Shown: positions 36,439 to 45,006 of the stretch, piece after piece
Numbering within the stretch: the stretch's first letter is position 1
How the letters are laid out: each line of letters begins with the position of its first letter
NCBI GenBank assembly: GCA_910575755.1
Contig: CAJTFO010000011.1
Span: 1 to 49,453, forward strand
DNA from: Desulfovibrionaceae bacterium
GTDB lineage: Bacteria > Desulfobacterota > Desulfovibrionia > Desulfovibrionales > Desulfovibrionaceae
Reading direction: 5' to 3'
Length of the DNA stretch: 49,453 nucleotides
Position numbers and translations under genes: made by a program
Notes under the pieces: model-generated
Seen by the model: only the letters and a program-made list of their open reading frames with translations
Told to the model about the DNA's origin: nothing
The model's database searches: none

Positions 36439-36854
36439 GAACAATTTGATTTTAACTTTTTATATATCCACAGGATTTAAACCATCCTTCCGCGTCTTTT
36501 GGGGTGATACATCCCAACGCCTTTCCTGCCGTATAATCTCGTCATATTGGTTTTTGCGCCGGTTTCATCACTAAATATCAATTTGTTGCATGAAGCTTTT
36601 TGCTGGAACAGCTTCCATTGCTCACGTTTCTTTCTTCCATCTTCGCGCCCTTGTTCTCTGGCCTTGAGAGTTTTTTTTATATTTGTAGCCAAGTTTGACA
36701 AGCAGGCGGTGGATGGCTGCCAGGCAACAGGATTTATTAAAATGCTCTTTGATTTCCTGAAGAGTTATATCAACATTTTTATCCAGAAGGGCTTGTAACT
36801 CCCGAATTTCCTCATGGGAGAAACAACTTGGGCGATGTCCATTTGGTTTGGCTG
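36439..36854 (-). mobile_element. Internally deleted IS630-family element
   Basis: Begins after TA with GAACAATTTGATTTTAAC, matching the end of the element at 45241. The transposase remains only in pieces: SCNKLIFSDETGAKTNMTRL and the helix-turn-helix part GHRPSCFSHEEIRELQALLD. Compared with the 45-kb copy it lacks about 380 bp between the sites equivalent to 45328 and 45708, and everything beyond 36854. Its A-tract is one base shorter (8 versus 9). It cannot transpose by itself. It is wedged against the terminator of mqnA. Confidence 0.88.
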
Positions 36855-36857
36855 TAA

Positions 36858-36890
36858 GCAAAAGCCGGGAGCGTATGCCCCGGCTTTTGC
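36858..36890 (-). terminator. Terminator of the mqnE-mqnC-mqnA operon
   Basis: A 12-bp perfect stem (GCAAAAGCCGGG and complement) with a 9-nt loop, 24 bp after the mqnA stop. The arms end in CTTTTGC, so a short U-rich tract lies in the stem. Confidence 0.75.
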
Positions 36891-36913
36891 ATGACAGACT
36901 TTCGGGCCCGCTG

Positions 36914-37753
36914 CTACATGCGGAAAAAACGCAAGGCCGGCGCGGCGGAGATCATGCCCGCGCTTGCCAGTTTTTCGTAAAAGAGCTTCAGCCCCCGCAG
37001 TTCCTCCGCGCCCAGGCTGTACACCAGACCGTCGCGGTAATAGATCCGCAGCTCTTCACGCGAAAGCGGGCAGCTCAGGCCTGTGAGGTCCAGAATCACA
37101 TCCATATGCGCCAGGCCCCAGTCCCTTCCCTGACGCAGCAGCGCGCCGGGGTCGCTGTGGAACAGGCCCTGTTCCGCCGCTTCCCGGCTGACGACCCAGA
37201 GTCCGAAAATAAAAGGCAGCCCCGTCCATTCCCGCCAGGCTTCGGCCAGATCCAGGCGGTGGGGATAGCCCGGGTGATTGCGCAGCCGCAGGGCTTCATC
37301 GCCGATGGCCAGAAAGGCCGTGGGCGGCGTGTCCGAACGCAGGGACGGCGTGACCGGCCCGGTGGAAAAACGCGCGTTGACCTGGTAGCGGTCGCGCAGA
37401 AGCAGGCGCAGCAGGGCCACTGAAGTATGGCTTTCGCCGCTGATCAGAATTTCGTGCCCGTCAAGTTGCTCCACAGGCAGGCGCGAGAGCAGCAGCACGC
37501 TCATGACCGGGCCGCGTGAACCGATGGAAAGATCCTCCACCAGATAGTAGCGCTCTGGCCGCCGGGCGTATTCAAAGCAGGAGCAGGACGAGACATGCAA
37601 TTCACCCCTGGACATCATCTCGTTGAGCAGGGCCGGCGGGCCTGAAACCAGCTCGAAGTCGTGGGGCAGGATGCCCGCTTCCAGTGGGTGATAAATGGGC
37701 AGTACGTTCAGATAGCTGATGCGGCCCATGCGCAGGACGGCGGGGGTGCTCAT
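36914..37753 (-). CDS. mqnA: Chorismate dehydratase
   Basis: 279 residues of the MqnA/periplasmic-binding-like fold. It converts chorismate to 3-enolpyruvylbenzoate, the first step of the futalosine route to menaquinone. The start (VLRMGRISYLNVLPIYHPLE) and the ELHVSSCSCFEYARRPERY segment are typical. It ends the minus-strand trio mqnE-mqnC-mqnA, with 13 bp between mqnC and mqnA. The menaquinone feeds the anaerobic respiratory chain. Confidence 0.95.
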   Translation of the reverse strand: MSTPAVLRMGRISYLNVLPIYHPLEAGILPHDFELVSGPPALLNEMMSRGELHVSSCSCFEYARRPERYYLVEDLSIGSRGPVMSVLLLSRLPVEQLDGHEILISGESHTSVALLRLLLRDRYQVNARFSTGPVTPSLRSDTPPTAFLAIGDEALRLRNHPGYPHRLDLAEAWREWTGLPFIFGLWVVSREAAEQGLFHSDPGALLRQGRDWGLAHMDVILDLTGLSCPLSREELRIYYRDGLVYSLGAEELRGLKLFYEKLASAGMISAAPALRFFRM

Positions 37754-37766
37754 CTTGGCTCTCCTG

Positions 37767-38894
37767 TCATGCTTCGGGCTGCGGCTGAACGGGCGTGTAG
37801 TTCATGGTGCGCTGCACAGGCGTGAAGCCCGCGGCGCGGATGATCTTGTGAATGTCCCTGCGGCTCAGGCGATAGGACACGCCCGCCGCGGCCACCACAT
37901 TTTCCTCGATCATGAGAGAACCGAAGTCGTTGGCCCCGTAAAAGAGCGCCAGTTGCGCCACCTGCGGCCCCATAGTCACCCAGGAGGACTGGATGTTGGG
38001 CACGTTGTCCAGTACCAGGCGCGAAACGGCCAGCAGACGCAGATAGGCCGGCGCGGGCAGGGCTGCGCAGTGAATGCGGGTATGCGCGGGCTGGAAGGTC
38101 CAGGGAATGAAGGCGGTGAAGCCGTGGGTGCGATCCTGCACGGCGCGCACGGCAAAGAGATGGTCCAGGCGGTGGGAAGGGGCCTCTTCATGCCCGAACA
38201 TCATGGTTGCCGTGGTGCGCATGCCCAGCTTGTGGGCTTCTTCCATGACCATCAGCCACTGATCCGCCGTGCATTTGTTGGGCGAAACCCGCGCCCGCAC
38301 CTCGTTGTGCAGAATTTCCGCGCCGCCGCCGGGCAGGGAATGCAGACCGGCCTCCCTGAGCCGGCGGAGCACCTCTGGTACGGGCAGGCCGAATTTTTCG
38401 GACCAGAAAAAGATTTCCGGCGGAGAAAAGGCGTGGATGTGCAGCGTTGGCCATGTTTCACGCAGCCAGCGCAGCAGATCTTCGTACCATTCCAGAGGCA
38501 GGTCCGGATGATGACCGCCCTGAAGCAGTATCTGCGTGCCGCCCAGACGCAGGGTTTCCTCCACCTTCTGCGCCATTTCCTCACGGCTGATGACGTAGCC
38601 CTCGCCGCTGTCCGGCGGGCGGAAAAAGGCGCAGAAGCGACAACCGCAGACACAAATATTGGAATAGTTTATGTTGCGGTCGCCCACATAGGTCACCACG
38701 GGTTCCGGGTGCAGGCGCAGGCGCATGGCATGGGCCAGAAAGGCCAGGGTGTGCAGGCTGGCTTTGCGGTACAGGGTTTCGGCCGCGGCGCGATCCAGGC
38801 GCTGCCCGGCGGCGGCCAGCGCGGCGGCCTCGCGCACATCCGCAAATTCAGGCGCGCTTTCCTCAAAAGGGCTGTGAGCGGGTGCGAAATTCAT
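37767..38894 (-). CDS. mqnC: Cyclic dehypoxanthinyl futalosine synthase
   Basis: 375-residue radical-SAM enzyme that cyclises dehypoxanthine futalosine. The SAM-cluster motif CVCGCRFC (C-x3-C-x2-C) is near residue 82, followed by FFRPPDSGEGYVISREEM. Later GGHHPDLPLEWYEDLLRWLR and SPNKCTADQW are typical of MqnC. Its first four bases overlap the mqnE stop (ATGA), indicating coupled translation. Confidence 0.95.
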   Translation of the reverse strand: MNFAPAHSPFEESAPEFADVREAAALAAAGQRLDRAAAETLYRKASLHTLAFLAHAMRLRLHPEPVVTYVGDRNINYSNICVCGCRFCAFFRPPDSGEGYVISREEMAQKVEETLRLGGTQILLQGGHHPDLPLEWYEDLLRWLRETWPTLHIHAFSPPEIFFWSEKFGLPVPEVLRRLREAGLHSLPGGGAEILHNEVRARVSPNKCTADQWLMVMEEAHKLGMRTTATMMFGHEEAPSHRLDHLFAVRAVQDRTHGFTAFIPWTFQPAHTRIHCAALPAPAYLRLLAVSRLVLDNVPNIQSSWVTMGPQVAQLALFYGANDFGSLMIEENVVAAAGVSYRLSRRDIHKIIRAAGFTPVQRTMNYTPVQPQPEA

Positions 38895-40048
38895 GAACGC
38901 GCCTCCGCGGGCTTGGGCTCGCCGGGGGCGTCCGGCGGCATGGTTTCAAAAACGGCGTTGCGCCGCATCGGCCTGAAGCCGGACTGACGTATCATGTTCT
39001 CCAGTTCCGGAATGGTCATGCCCTGGGCGGATTCAGCCCCGGCCATATGCCCGATGCGTTCCTCCACAATGGTTCCGTCCAGGTCGTCGGCCCCGTACCA
39101 GAGCGCGGTCTGGGCCAGTTTGGGCCCCATCATGATCCAGTAGGCCTTGATATGAGGAATATTGTCCAGCATCAGGCGGGACACGGCCACGGTGCGCAGC
39201 CGGTCCAGTCCGCTCTGGGGGCCGAGCCTCTCTTCGGGCAGCTTGAGGCGGCTGTTTTCGGTAAGGAAAGGCAGCGGGATGAAACAGGTGAAGCCGCCGC
39301 TTTTGTCCTGCTGTTCCCGCAGGCGGCAAAGATGGTCCACACGCTGGGCATAATCTTCCAGATGGCCGAACAGCATGGTGCAATTGGTCTTGATGCCCAG
39401 GGAGTGCGCTTCGCCGGAAATGCGCAGCCAGGCCGCGGCGTCGGCCTTGTGCGGGCAGATCTGCGCGCGCAGCTCTTCATCAAAAATTTCCGCGCCGCCG
39501 CCGGGCATCATCACCAGGCCGGCAGCCTGGAGGCGCTGGAGCACTTCCAGGCTGCTGATGCCCTCCAGTCTGGCGAAGTGTTCGATCTCCACAGGCGTAA
39601 AGGCCTTGAGCGGCAGATCGGGGTACAGCCCGCGCACAGTGCGCAGCACATCCTCAAACCAGGCCAGCCGCAGCTTGGGGTGACAGCCGCCCACGATATG
39701 CAGCTCGTCCAGATGCAGGGAGCTTTGCCGGGCCGCATGCAGGCGTTCGAGGATGTCCTCCTTGCTCAGCCGGAACGCGCCCGGCTCGTGGTCCTCGTCG
39801 CGGCGGAAGGCGCAGAAGGTGCAGCCGTTGACGCAGACGTTGGTGTAGTTGATCTGCCGGTTGACCACATAAAAGGCCGCGTCGCCGTGCAGGCGACGAC
39901 GCGCGTGCAGGGCAAGCGCGCCCACGGCGGTAATGTCCGGGCAGTTGAACAGGGCAAGGCCGTCGTCAAAGCTCAGGCGGCGGCCGGACAGCACTTTTTC
40001 ATGGATGGACGAAAGGCCCAGTGCGGCGTAGTATGGGGCGTCGAACAT
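38891..40048 (-). CDS. mqnE: Aminofutalosine synthase
   Basis: 385-residue radical-SAM enzyme joining SAM and 3-enolpyruvylbenzoate to give aminofutalosine. The cluster motif is CVNGCTFC near residue 71, in NYTNVCVNGCTFCAFRRDED. The HIVGGCHPKLRLAWFEDVLR and MPGGGAEIFDEEL blocks distinguish it from MqnC. The start has AGGAA upstream. It leads the operon, with mqnD divergent across an 89-bp gap that must hold both promoters. Confidence 0.95.
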   Translation of the reverse strand: MFDAPYYAALGLSSIHEKVLSGRRLSFDDGLALFNCPDITAVGALALHARRRLHGDAAFYVVNRQINYTNVCVNGCTFCAFRRDEDHEPGAFRLSKEDILERLHAARQSSLHLDELHIVGGCHPKLRLAWFEDVLRTVRGLYPDLPLKAFTPVEIEHFARLEGISSLEVLQRLQAAGLVMMPGGGAEIFDEELRAQICPHKADAAAWLRISGEAHSLGIKTNCTMLFGHLEDYAQRVDHLCRLREQQDKSGGFTCFIPLPFLTENSRLKLPEERLGPQSGLDRLRTVAVSRLMLDNIPHIKAYWIMMGPKLAQTALWYGADDLDGTIVEERIGHMAGAESAQGMTIPELENMIRQSGFRPMRRNAVFETMPPDAPGEPKPAEARS

Positions 40049-40137
40049 GTGTCATTCCTGTACGCTGGAGTGGCGGCCAAGATAGCCGCCGTCAAGACTA
40101 AGCCCGCCCGGCGTGCGCTGTCAATGTGAGGGAAAAA

Positions 40138-40992
40138 ATGTCCGCTTCTTTGCCCGCATCGTTGTCTCTGGGGCTTTCGCCCTGCCCCAACGACACCTAT
40201 ATTTTTCATGCCCTGCTGCACGGCCTGACGCCCGCGCCGGTGTCCTTTCGACCGCATCTGGCCGATGTGGAGCAACTCAACGGCATGGCCCGGCGCAAGG
40301 AACTGGACGTGACCAAAATATCTCTGGGCGTGACCACGCAGATTATGGAGGATTATGCCCTGCTGACTTCGGGCGCGGCTCTGGGCTGGGGCTGCGGGCC
40401 GCTGGTGGTGGCCCGCGAGGCCTTGCCGCCAGACGCCTGGGCCACGGCGCGTGTGGCCGTGCCCGGTCTGCTGACCACGGCCAATCTGCTCCTGACCCTG
40501 CACGGCGGTTTTCAGGGGCCGCGCCAGGAGATGCTCTTCAGTGAAGTTATGCCCGCCGTGGCGCGCGGCGACGCGGATATGGGGGTGATCATCCACGAAG
40601 GCCGCTTCACTTACCAGCGTCTGGGCCTGACCAGACTGCTGGACCTGGGAGAGTGGTGGGAAGGCGCGTTTCATGTGCCTCTGCCTTTGGGAGCCATCGC
40701 CGTGCGCCGCGATGTGCCTCTGGAAATCGCCAGAGGCGTGCAAGCGGCCATTGCCGCCAGTCTGGCATATGCCCGCGCCCATCCTCAGGCTTCCGAAAGC
40801 TTTGTGCGCGCCCACGCCCAGGAACTTGAGGAAAGCATAACCAGGGCCCATATTGAAACCTTTGTCACCGGGTACAGTCTTGATCTGGGCGAGACCGGCC
40901 GGGCGGCCATTGAACAGTTGGTGGGCCGCGCCGCCGCCCTGGAAGGCTTGACCATTCCTCCGCAAGGGCTGTTTTTAGAAGGTATTTCATGA
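40138..40992 (+). CDS. mqnD: 1,4-dihydroxy-6-naphthoate synthase
   Basis: 284 residues. It converts cyclic dehypoxanthinyl futalosine to 1,4-dihydroxy-6-naphthoate. The opening LSLGLSPCPNDTYIFHALLH is diagnostic, and DVTKISLGVTTQIMEDYALL and FHVPLPLGAIAVRRD are conserved. ATG 40138 with GAGGGA upstream is preferred to a GTG four codons earlier. It is transcribed away from mqnE. The gap before the next gene (40993-41131) has a short hairpin near 41089 and no other feature. Confidence 0.94.
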   Translation: MSASLPASLSLGLSPCPNDTYIFHALLHGLTPAPVSFRPHLADVEQLNGMARRKELDVTKISLGVTTQIMEDYALLTSGAALGWGCGPLVVAREALPPDAWATARVAVPGLLTTANLLLTLHGGFQGPRQEMLFSEVMPAVARGDADMGVIIHEGRFTYQRLGLTRLLDLGEWWEGAFHVPLPLGAIAVRRDVPLEIARGVQAAIAASLAYARAHPQASESFVRAHAQELEESITRAHIETFVTGYSLDLGETGRAAIEQLVGRAAALEGLTIPPQGLFLEGIS

Positions 40993-41131
40993 ATCCCATG
41001 CAATGACTTTTCGTGCCGGGCGGCCCGGCGTGGAAAGCGCCCTGAATACGCCAAAAAGCATATTTTTGAATGAATGATCCGCATATTTCAGCCCCAGGGC
41101 TGAAGCATGCGACGAGTTGTAGGATAAATTC

Positions 41132-42556
41132 ATGCCCCGATTTTTTTCCTGGACTGAGGCCAGGCGTTTTTACGCCATCGGCCTGCCCATTTTTATTGCC
41201 CAGCTTTCTCAGGTGGGCATGAACTTCGCGGACACGGCCATGACCGGTCAGGCCAGCGCTGAAGATATGGCCGCCGTGGCCGTGGCCGGCTCCATCTGGG
41301 CGCCGCTTTCCCTGCTGGGCCTGGGCAGCCTGCTGGCCTTGCCGCCCCTGACCGCCCAGATGGTGGGCGGGGGCGACCGCCACGGCGCCGCGCATCTGCT
41401 GCGCCAGGGCATATGGCTGACCTGCGTCATCAGCGTGCTGTTCATGAGCCTGTTTTACGCCATATCCTGGCGCATGGAGGCCTTCGGTCTTGAGCCGGAA
41501 CTGGCCCGTCTGGCCGGGGGGTATCTGCGGGCCATTCTCTGGGGTCTGCCGGGCTTCATGCTTTTCGTCAACCAGCGCAGCTTTCTGGAGGGCTTTTCGC
41601 GCACGCGCCCGGCCATGATCATCGGCATGCTGGGCCTGGCCTTCAACGTGCCCTGCAACTATGTGCTGATATACGGCAAGTTCGGTCTGCCCGCTCTGGG
41701 CGCGGTGGGCTGCGGCGTGGCCACGGCTCTCTGTTACTGGTTCATGGCCCTGGCCATGTTTTACTATCTGCGACGCGATCCGCAGTACCGCGACTTGCAC
41801 CCCATCTATGCGCCCCTGTTTTTGCGGCAGGCCTGTCGCCGGACGGACGTTGCTTCGCGCCGTCCGCGCTTTGACCTTGCGCTGATATGGCGCATTCTGC
41901 GTATTGGTCTGCCCAGCGCGCTGGCGCTTTTTTTTGAGGTTTCGCTCTTTGCCGTGACCGCCCTGCTGCTGGCCCCGCTGGGCACGGTGGCTGTGGCCGG
42001 GCATCAGATCGCCACCAACTTCAGCACCCTGATGTTCATGTTTCCCCTGGCGCTGGGCATGACGGCGACCATCCGTGTGGGGCACAGTCTTGGGGCGGCC
42101 AGAATGGGACAGGCCCGCGTGGCGGCGCGCACGGCCCTGGGGCTGAGCGTCATATTCGCGCTGGCCATCGCCGCCTGTACGGTTTTGTTCCGTTACAGCA
42201 TTGTACGGATTTACAATGATGATCCCGTGGTCACATCCCTGGCCGCGCATCTTCTGTTCTACGCGGCCTGCTATCAGGTGGTGGACGGCCTGCAGACCGT
42301 GGCTCTGGGCGTTTTGCGCGGCTACAACGACACGCGGATCATCAGCGTGATCTGCTTTGTGGCCTACTGGCTCATTGGCCTGCCCCTGGGCTTCACTCTG
42401 GCCCGGACGGACTGGATTGTCCCGGCTCTGGGGCCGGCTGGCTTCTGGATCGCCTATATCACGGCGTTGAGTTTCGGGGCCTGCTGCTATCTCTGGCGGG
42501 TGCGTTTTCTGCACCGCCTGGATGATGTGGCCATCCGGGCGCGTGTCGGGCGCTGA
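41132..42556 (+). CDS. MATE-family multidrug/toxin exporter (NorM-like)
   Basis: 474 residues with about 12 membrane segments in two similar halves. The first half begins FYAIGLPIFIAQLSQVGMNF with DTAMTGQ; the second has LIWRILRIGLPSALALFFEV and VAVAGHQIATNFSTLMFMFP. The latter matches NorM-type Na+ or H+ antiporters for drugs and cationic toxins. The substrate is unknown. The gene is followed by a MITE-like element. Confidence 0.92.
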   Translation: MPRFFSWTEARRFYAIGLPIFIAQLSQVGMNFADTAMTGQASAEDMAAVAVAGSIWAPLSLLGLGSLLALPPLTAQMVGGGDRHGAAHLLRQGIWLTCVISVLFMSLFYAISWRMEAFGLEPELARLAGGYLRAILWGLPGFMLFVNQRSFLEGFSRTRPAMIIGMLGLAFNVPCNYVLIYGKFGLPALGAVGCGVATALCYWFMALAMFYYLRRDPQYRDLHPIYAPLFLRQACRRTDVASRRPRFDLALIWRILRIGLPSALALFFEVSLFAVTALLLAPLGTVAVAGHQIATNFSTLMFMFPLALGMTATIRVGHSLGAARMGQARVAARTALGLSVIFALAIAACTVLFRYSIVRIYNDDPVVTSLAAHLLFYAACYQVVDGLQTVALGVLRGYNDTRIISVICFVAYWLIGLPLGFTLARTDWIVPALGPAGFWIAYITALSFGACCYLWRVRFLHRLDDVAIRARVGR

Positions 42557-42579
42557 GGAGCGCGATTACGCCAATGCGT

Positions 42580-42727
42580 TTAGAGCATTTACCTGATGAA
42601 ATCAGGTACTGCCTTGTTGGCGGGCAAGCGGACAACCGCGCCGAATAAGCGGAAAATCACGCTTTTTCCGCGAAATGATGGCGGCGAACAGATTGAAAAT
42701 TTACATTTTCAATCGGGAATTACTATA
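42580..42727 (+). mobile_element. MITE-like element, copy 2
   Basis: The left end is TTAGAGCATT, then a hairpin CCTGATG / AATCAGG and a block GCGGACAACCGCGCCGA shared with copy 1. A central stem follows. A 10-bp perfect stem (GATTGAAAAT, ATTTTCAATC) replaces the GCTTTTGAAAT stem of copy 1, keeping structure but not sequence. The right end, AATTACTATA, is a degenerate form of AATGCTCTAA. It lies 23 bp after the MATE stop and directly before the DJ-1 gene. Confidence 0.65.
42718..42727. repeat. Left member of direct repeat flanking the DJ-1 gene
   Basis: AATTACTATA followed by GA. The same ten bases, followed by AA, recur at 43365-43374, 647 bp away in the same orientation, just past the DJ-1 gene. 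They also form the right end of MITE copy 2. Confidence 0.55.
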
Positions 42728-42750
42728 GATTCCCATGTAAGGATCAAATT

Positions 42751-43353
42751 ATGAATAACAGAGTGTTATATATTCTTTTACCGGACTATGCCGCGCATGA
42801 AGCCGTATATCTTTCACAGGCCATAGCTTCGGATGCTTTTGCCCTGAAAGAAAATCCGAAATATATCAATCAAATTGTTGCCCCCACTTTGGAACCGGTA
42901 AAATCAATAGGCGGATTTCGCGTTTTACCCGATTATTCGTTTGAAACAATGCCTGACGATTACGCCGCGTTGGCGCTGATTGGCGGTTTCGGATGGGCTG
43001 CGCCAGTTGCTGAAAAAGTCGCGCCGCTTGTCAAGAGCGCGATTGAAAACGGCAAGATCGTGGGTGCCATATGCAACGCCGTATCATTTTTGGCACAACA
43101 TGGCTTTCTTAATGCTGTCAAACATACTGGAAACGGATTGGATCAACTAAAATTATGGGGAGGAGAAAACTATACTAATCCTATGGGATATATCTGTGCT
43201 CAAGCGGTTAGCGATAACAAGATTGTGACGGCGAACGGATCTGCAACGCTTGAATTTGCAAAAGAATTTCTCATTCTCTTGAAAAATGACCCTCCTGAAC
43301 AAATAGAAATGTTCTATCAGTTCAATAAACAGGGATTCTGTGGTTATGTATAA
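42751..43353 (+). CDS. DJ-1/PfpI family protein (class I amidotransferase-like)
   Basis: 200 residues with the DJ-1/PfpI fold. It starts VLYILLPDYAAHEAVYLSQA and has the elbow GAICNAVSFLAQHGFLN, where Cys110 would be the nucleophile. Members include glyoxalases, chaperones, proteases and isonitrile hydratases; this one cannot be assigned to a branch. Its base composition is clearly more AT-rich than the GC-rich genes around it, and its codon use differs, suggesting transfer from a low-GC organism. The translation start is preceded by AAGGA at good spacing. Flanking direct repeats are described separately. Confidence 0.88.
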   Translation: MNNRVLYILLPDYAAHEAVYLSQAIASDAFALKENPKYINQIVAPTLEPVKSIGGFRVLPDYSFETMPDDYAALALIGGFGWAAPVAEKVAPLVKSAIENGKIVGAICNAVSFLAQHGFLNAVKHTGNGLDQLKLWGGENYTNPMGYICAQAVSDNKIVTANGSATLEFAKEFLILLKNDPPEQIEMFYQFNKQGFCGYV

Positions 43354-43364
43354 TTTAAAATGTT

Positions 43365-43374
43365 AATTACTATA
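43365..43374. repeat. Right member of direct repeat flanking the DJ-1 gene
   Basis: AATTACTATA, identical to 42718-42727 and with AA following instead of GA. It starts 12 bp after the DJ-1 stop codon. Confidence 0.55.
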
Positions 43375-43416
43375 AAATCTCGTGACTACCCTGCTTAGGG
43401 TTGGCTAACAAATAAA

Positions 43417-43452
43417 GCAAGTATCCCCCGGCAAAGTCGGGGGGATACTTGC
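43417..43452. repeat. Long hairpin in a 333-bp gene-free gap
   Basis: A perfect 13-bp stem (GCAAGTATCCCCC and complement) with a 10-nt loop, in the gap 43354-43686 after DJ-1. No T-run follows, so it is not a standard terminator. A second weaker inverted repeat, AACGTAAA / TTTGCGTT, lies near 43561-43595. The 105-codon minus-strand frame across this gap has no family resemblance and crosses both hairpins, so I do not call it a gene. Confidence 0.6.
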
Positions 43453-43686
43453 TGCGTGTCCGATTGGCTTGGACAGTATTAAGAATGTGGCATGGTATTC
43501 TTGCCATGAGAGTCTTCACTAAATACTTCCTTGAAAGTAATGTGAGAGTATCAGTTATCCAACGTAAACCCCCGATATAGCCGGAGATTTGCGTTGAATA
43601 ACGAGAATTGCTGGTAATCAAGACTTTTCCTTGAAAATTGGCCTTCTTTGTGACAATCTTTAAAAGATCGTCACGAGGAGCCATCA

Positions 43687-45006
43687 ATGCGCAAAAAAAG
43701 TATGTTTTCCACAGTGTTAGTTCTGTTGGTCATAGCTGCCCTTGCTGCCGGCGGCTATACTTTTTTTAAAGATATGGACGGACCGGGCATTGAAGTCACC
43801 CCCAATACCGGCAGGGTCTCGCCAGGCACTGTGTTGCAGATCCGCATGAGCGATCCCTCCGGCATCCGCGCGCTTACGGTGGGCATCCGCAAAAGCAATG
43901 TGCTCAATGTAATCTTCAACAAACATTTTGACGAATATCTGCCCGAGCGTGTGGTAAACGTGCCCCTGAAGGATGCCAACCTGCGCGAAGGGGCTTTTGA
44001 TCTGGAAATCCGCGCCACGGACGGTTCGCTGGCGGGCTTCGGGCAGGGCAACACTCGCACCGTGCAATTGCCCATGCGGCTGGACACCCAGCCGCCGCGC
44101 ATTTCCGTCAAAACCCTGCCGCCCAACGTGCGTCGGGGCGGCTCGGCGGTGGTGCGCTATGCCATAGACGAGGATGTGAGCCGTAGCGGCGTGCTGGTAG
44201 CTGGCTATTTTGTGCCCGGTTTTCTGCAAAAGGACGGCAGCTACCTCTGCTTTTTCCCTTTCCCCTATAACATGACGGCCCGCGACTTTAAAAACGCGGT
44301 GGAAATCACGGCCACTGACCTGGCCGGTAACGTGACCAGAAGCCGCCTTACAGTGATGGCCTTTGAGCGCAACTTCAAAAGTGACAACCTGGAGCTGAAA
44401 GACGATTTTCTGCTCTCCGTAGAGAACAAGCTGCGCGATCTGGCGCCCGATGCAGCCAATCCTCTGGAGTGCTATCTTTACATTAACAATCAGATACGCG
44501 CGGCCAATGTGCAAAGCTTGCGTGAAATCAGCCGTGATACGGCGGCGGCCATGCTCTGGAGCGGCGCTTTTACCCGTTTGCCCCGCTCCGCCGCGCGAGC
44601 CGGTTTCGCCGACCATCGTTTCTTTCATTATCAGGGCAGGCTCGTGGGCGAATCCTTCCATCTGGGTTTTGATCTGGCCTCGGTGCGCAATGCCGATGTG
44701 CCCGCCGCCAACAACGGCCGGGTTGTCTATACGGGTGAGCTGGGTATTTACGGCAAGCTTGTGGTCATTGACCACGGCCTGGGCCTCATGTCCTTGTATT
44801 CACATCTGAGTGGCATACAGGTCAACAAGGGCGACGTGGTCAAAAAAGGCCAGGTCATCGCCAGTACGGGCAGCACAGGCCTGGCCTTCGGCGACCATCT
44901 GCATTTCGGCATTCTGGTGGGAGGCGTGGAAGTGACGCCTCTGGAATGGATAGACCCCAGATGGGTTCGCGACAATATCACAGGCAGACTGGAGACGATC
45001 CATTAG
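43687..45006 (+). CDS. M23-family (LytM-type) peptidoglycan peptidase
   Basis: 439 residues. An N-terminal membrane anchor (VLVLLVIAALAAGGY) is followed by a long periplasmic region with Ig-like repeats (for example GIEVTPNTGRVSPGTVLQIR). The C-terminal M23 domain (about 315-430) has the zinc-binding HLGFD and HLHFG motifs, so it should be a metallo-endopeptidase cutting peptide crosslinks rather than an inactive LytM factor. GAGGAG precedes the start. The TAG stop is the first three bases of an inserted MITE-like element, and a terminator follows that element. Confidence 0.92.
   Translation: MRKKSMFSTVLVLLVIAALAAGGYTFFKDMDGPGIEVTPNTGRVSPGTVLQIRMSDPSGIRALTVGIRKSNVLNVIFNKHFDEYLPERVVNVPLKDANLREGAFDLEIRATDGSLAGFGQGNTRTVQLPMRLDTQPPRISVKTLPPNVRRGGSAVVRYAIDEDVSRSGVLVAGYFVPGFLQKDGSYLCFFPFPYNMTARDFKNAVEITATDLAGNVTRSRLTVMAFERNFKSDNLELKDDFLLSVENKLRDLAPDAANPLECYLYINNQIRAANVQSLREISRDTAAAMLWSGAFTRLPRSAARAGFADHRFFHYQGRLVGESFHLGFDLASVRNADVPAANNGRVVYTGELGIYGKLVVIDHGLGLMSLYSHLSGIQVNKGDVVKKGQVIASTGSTGLAFGDHLHFGILVGGVEVTPLEWIDPRWVRDNITGRLETIH

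Noticed and set aside
43370..43687. 105-codon minus-strand frame
   Set aside because: It spans two hairpins and has no family resemblance; treated as non-coding.
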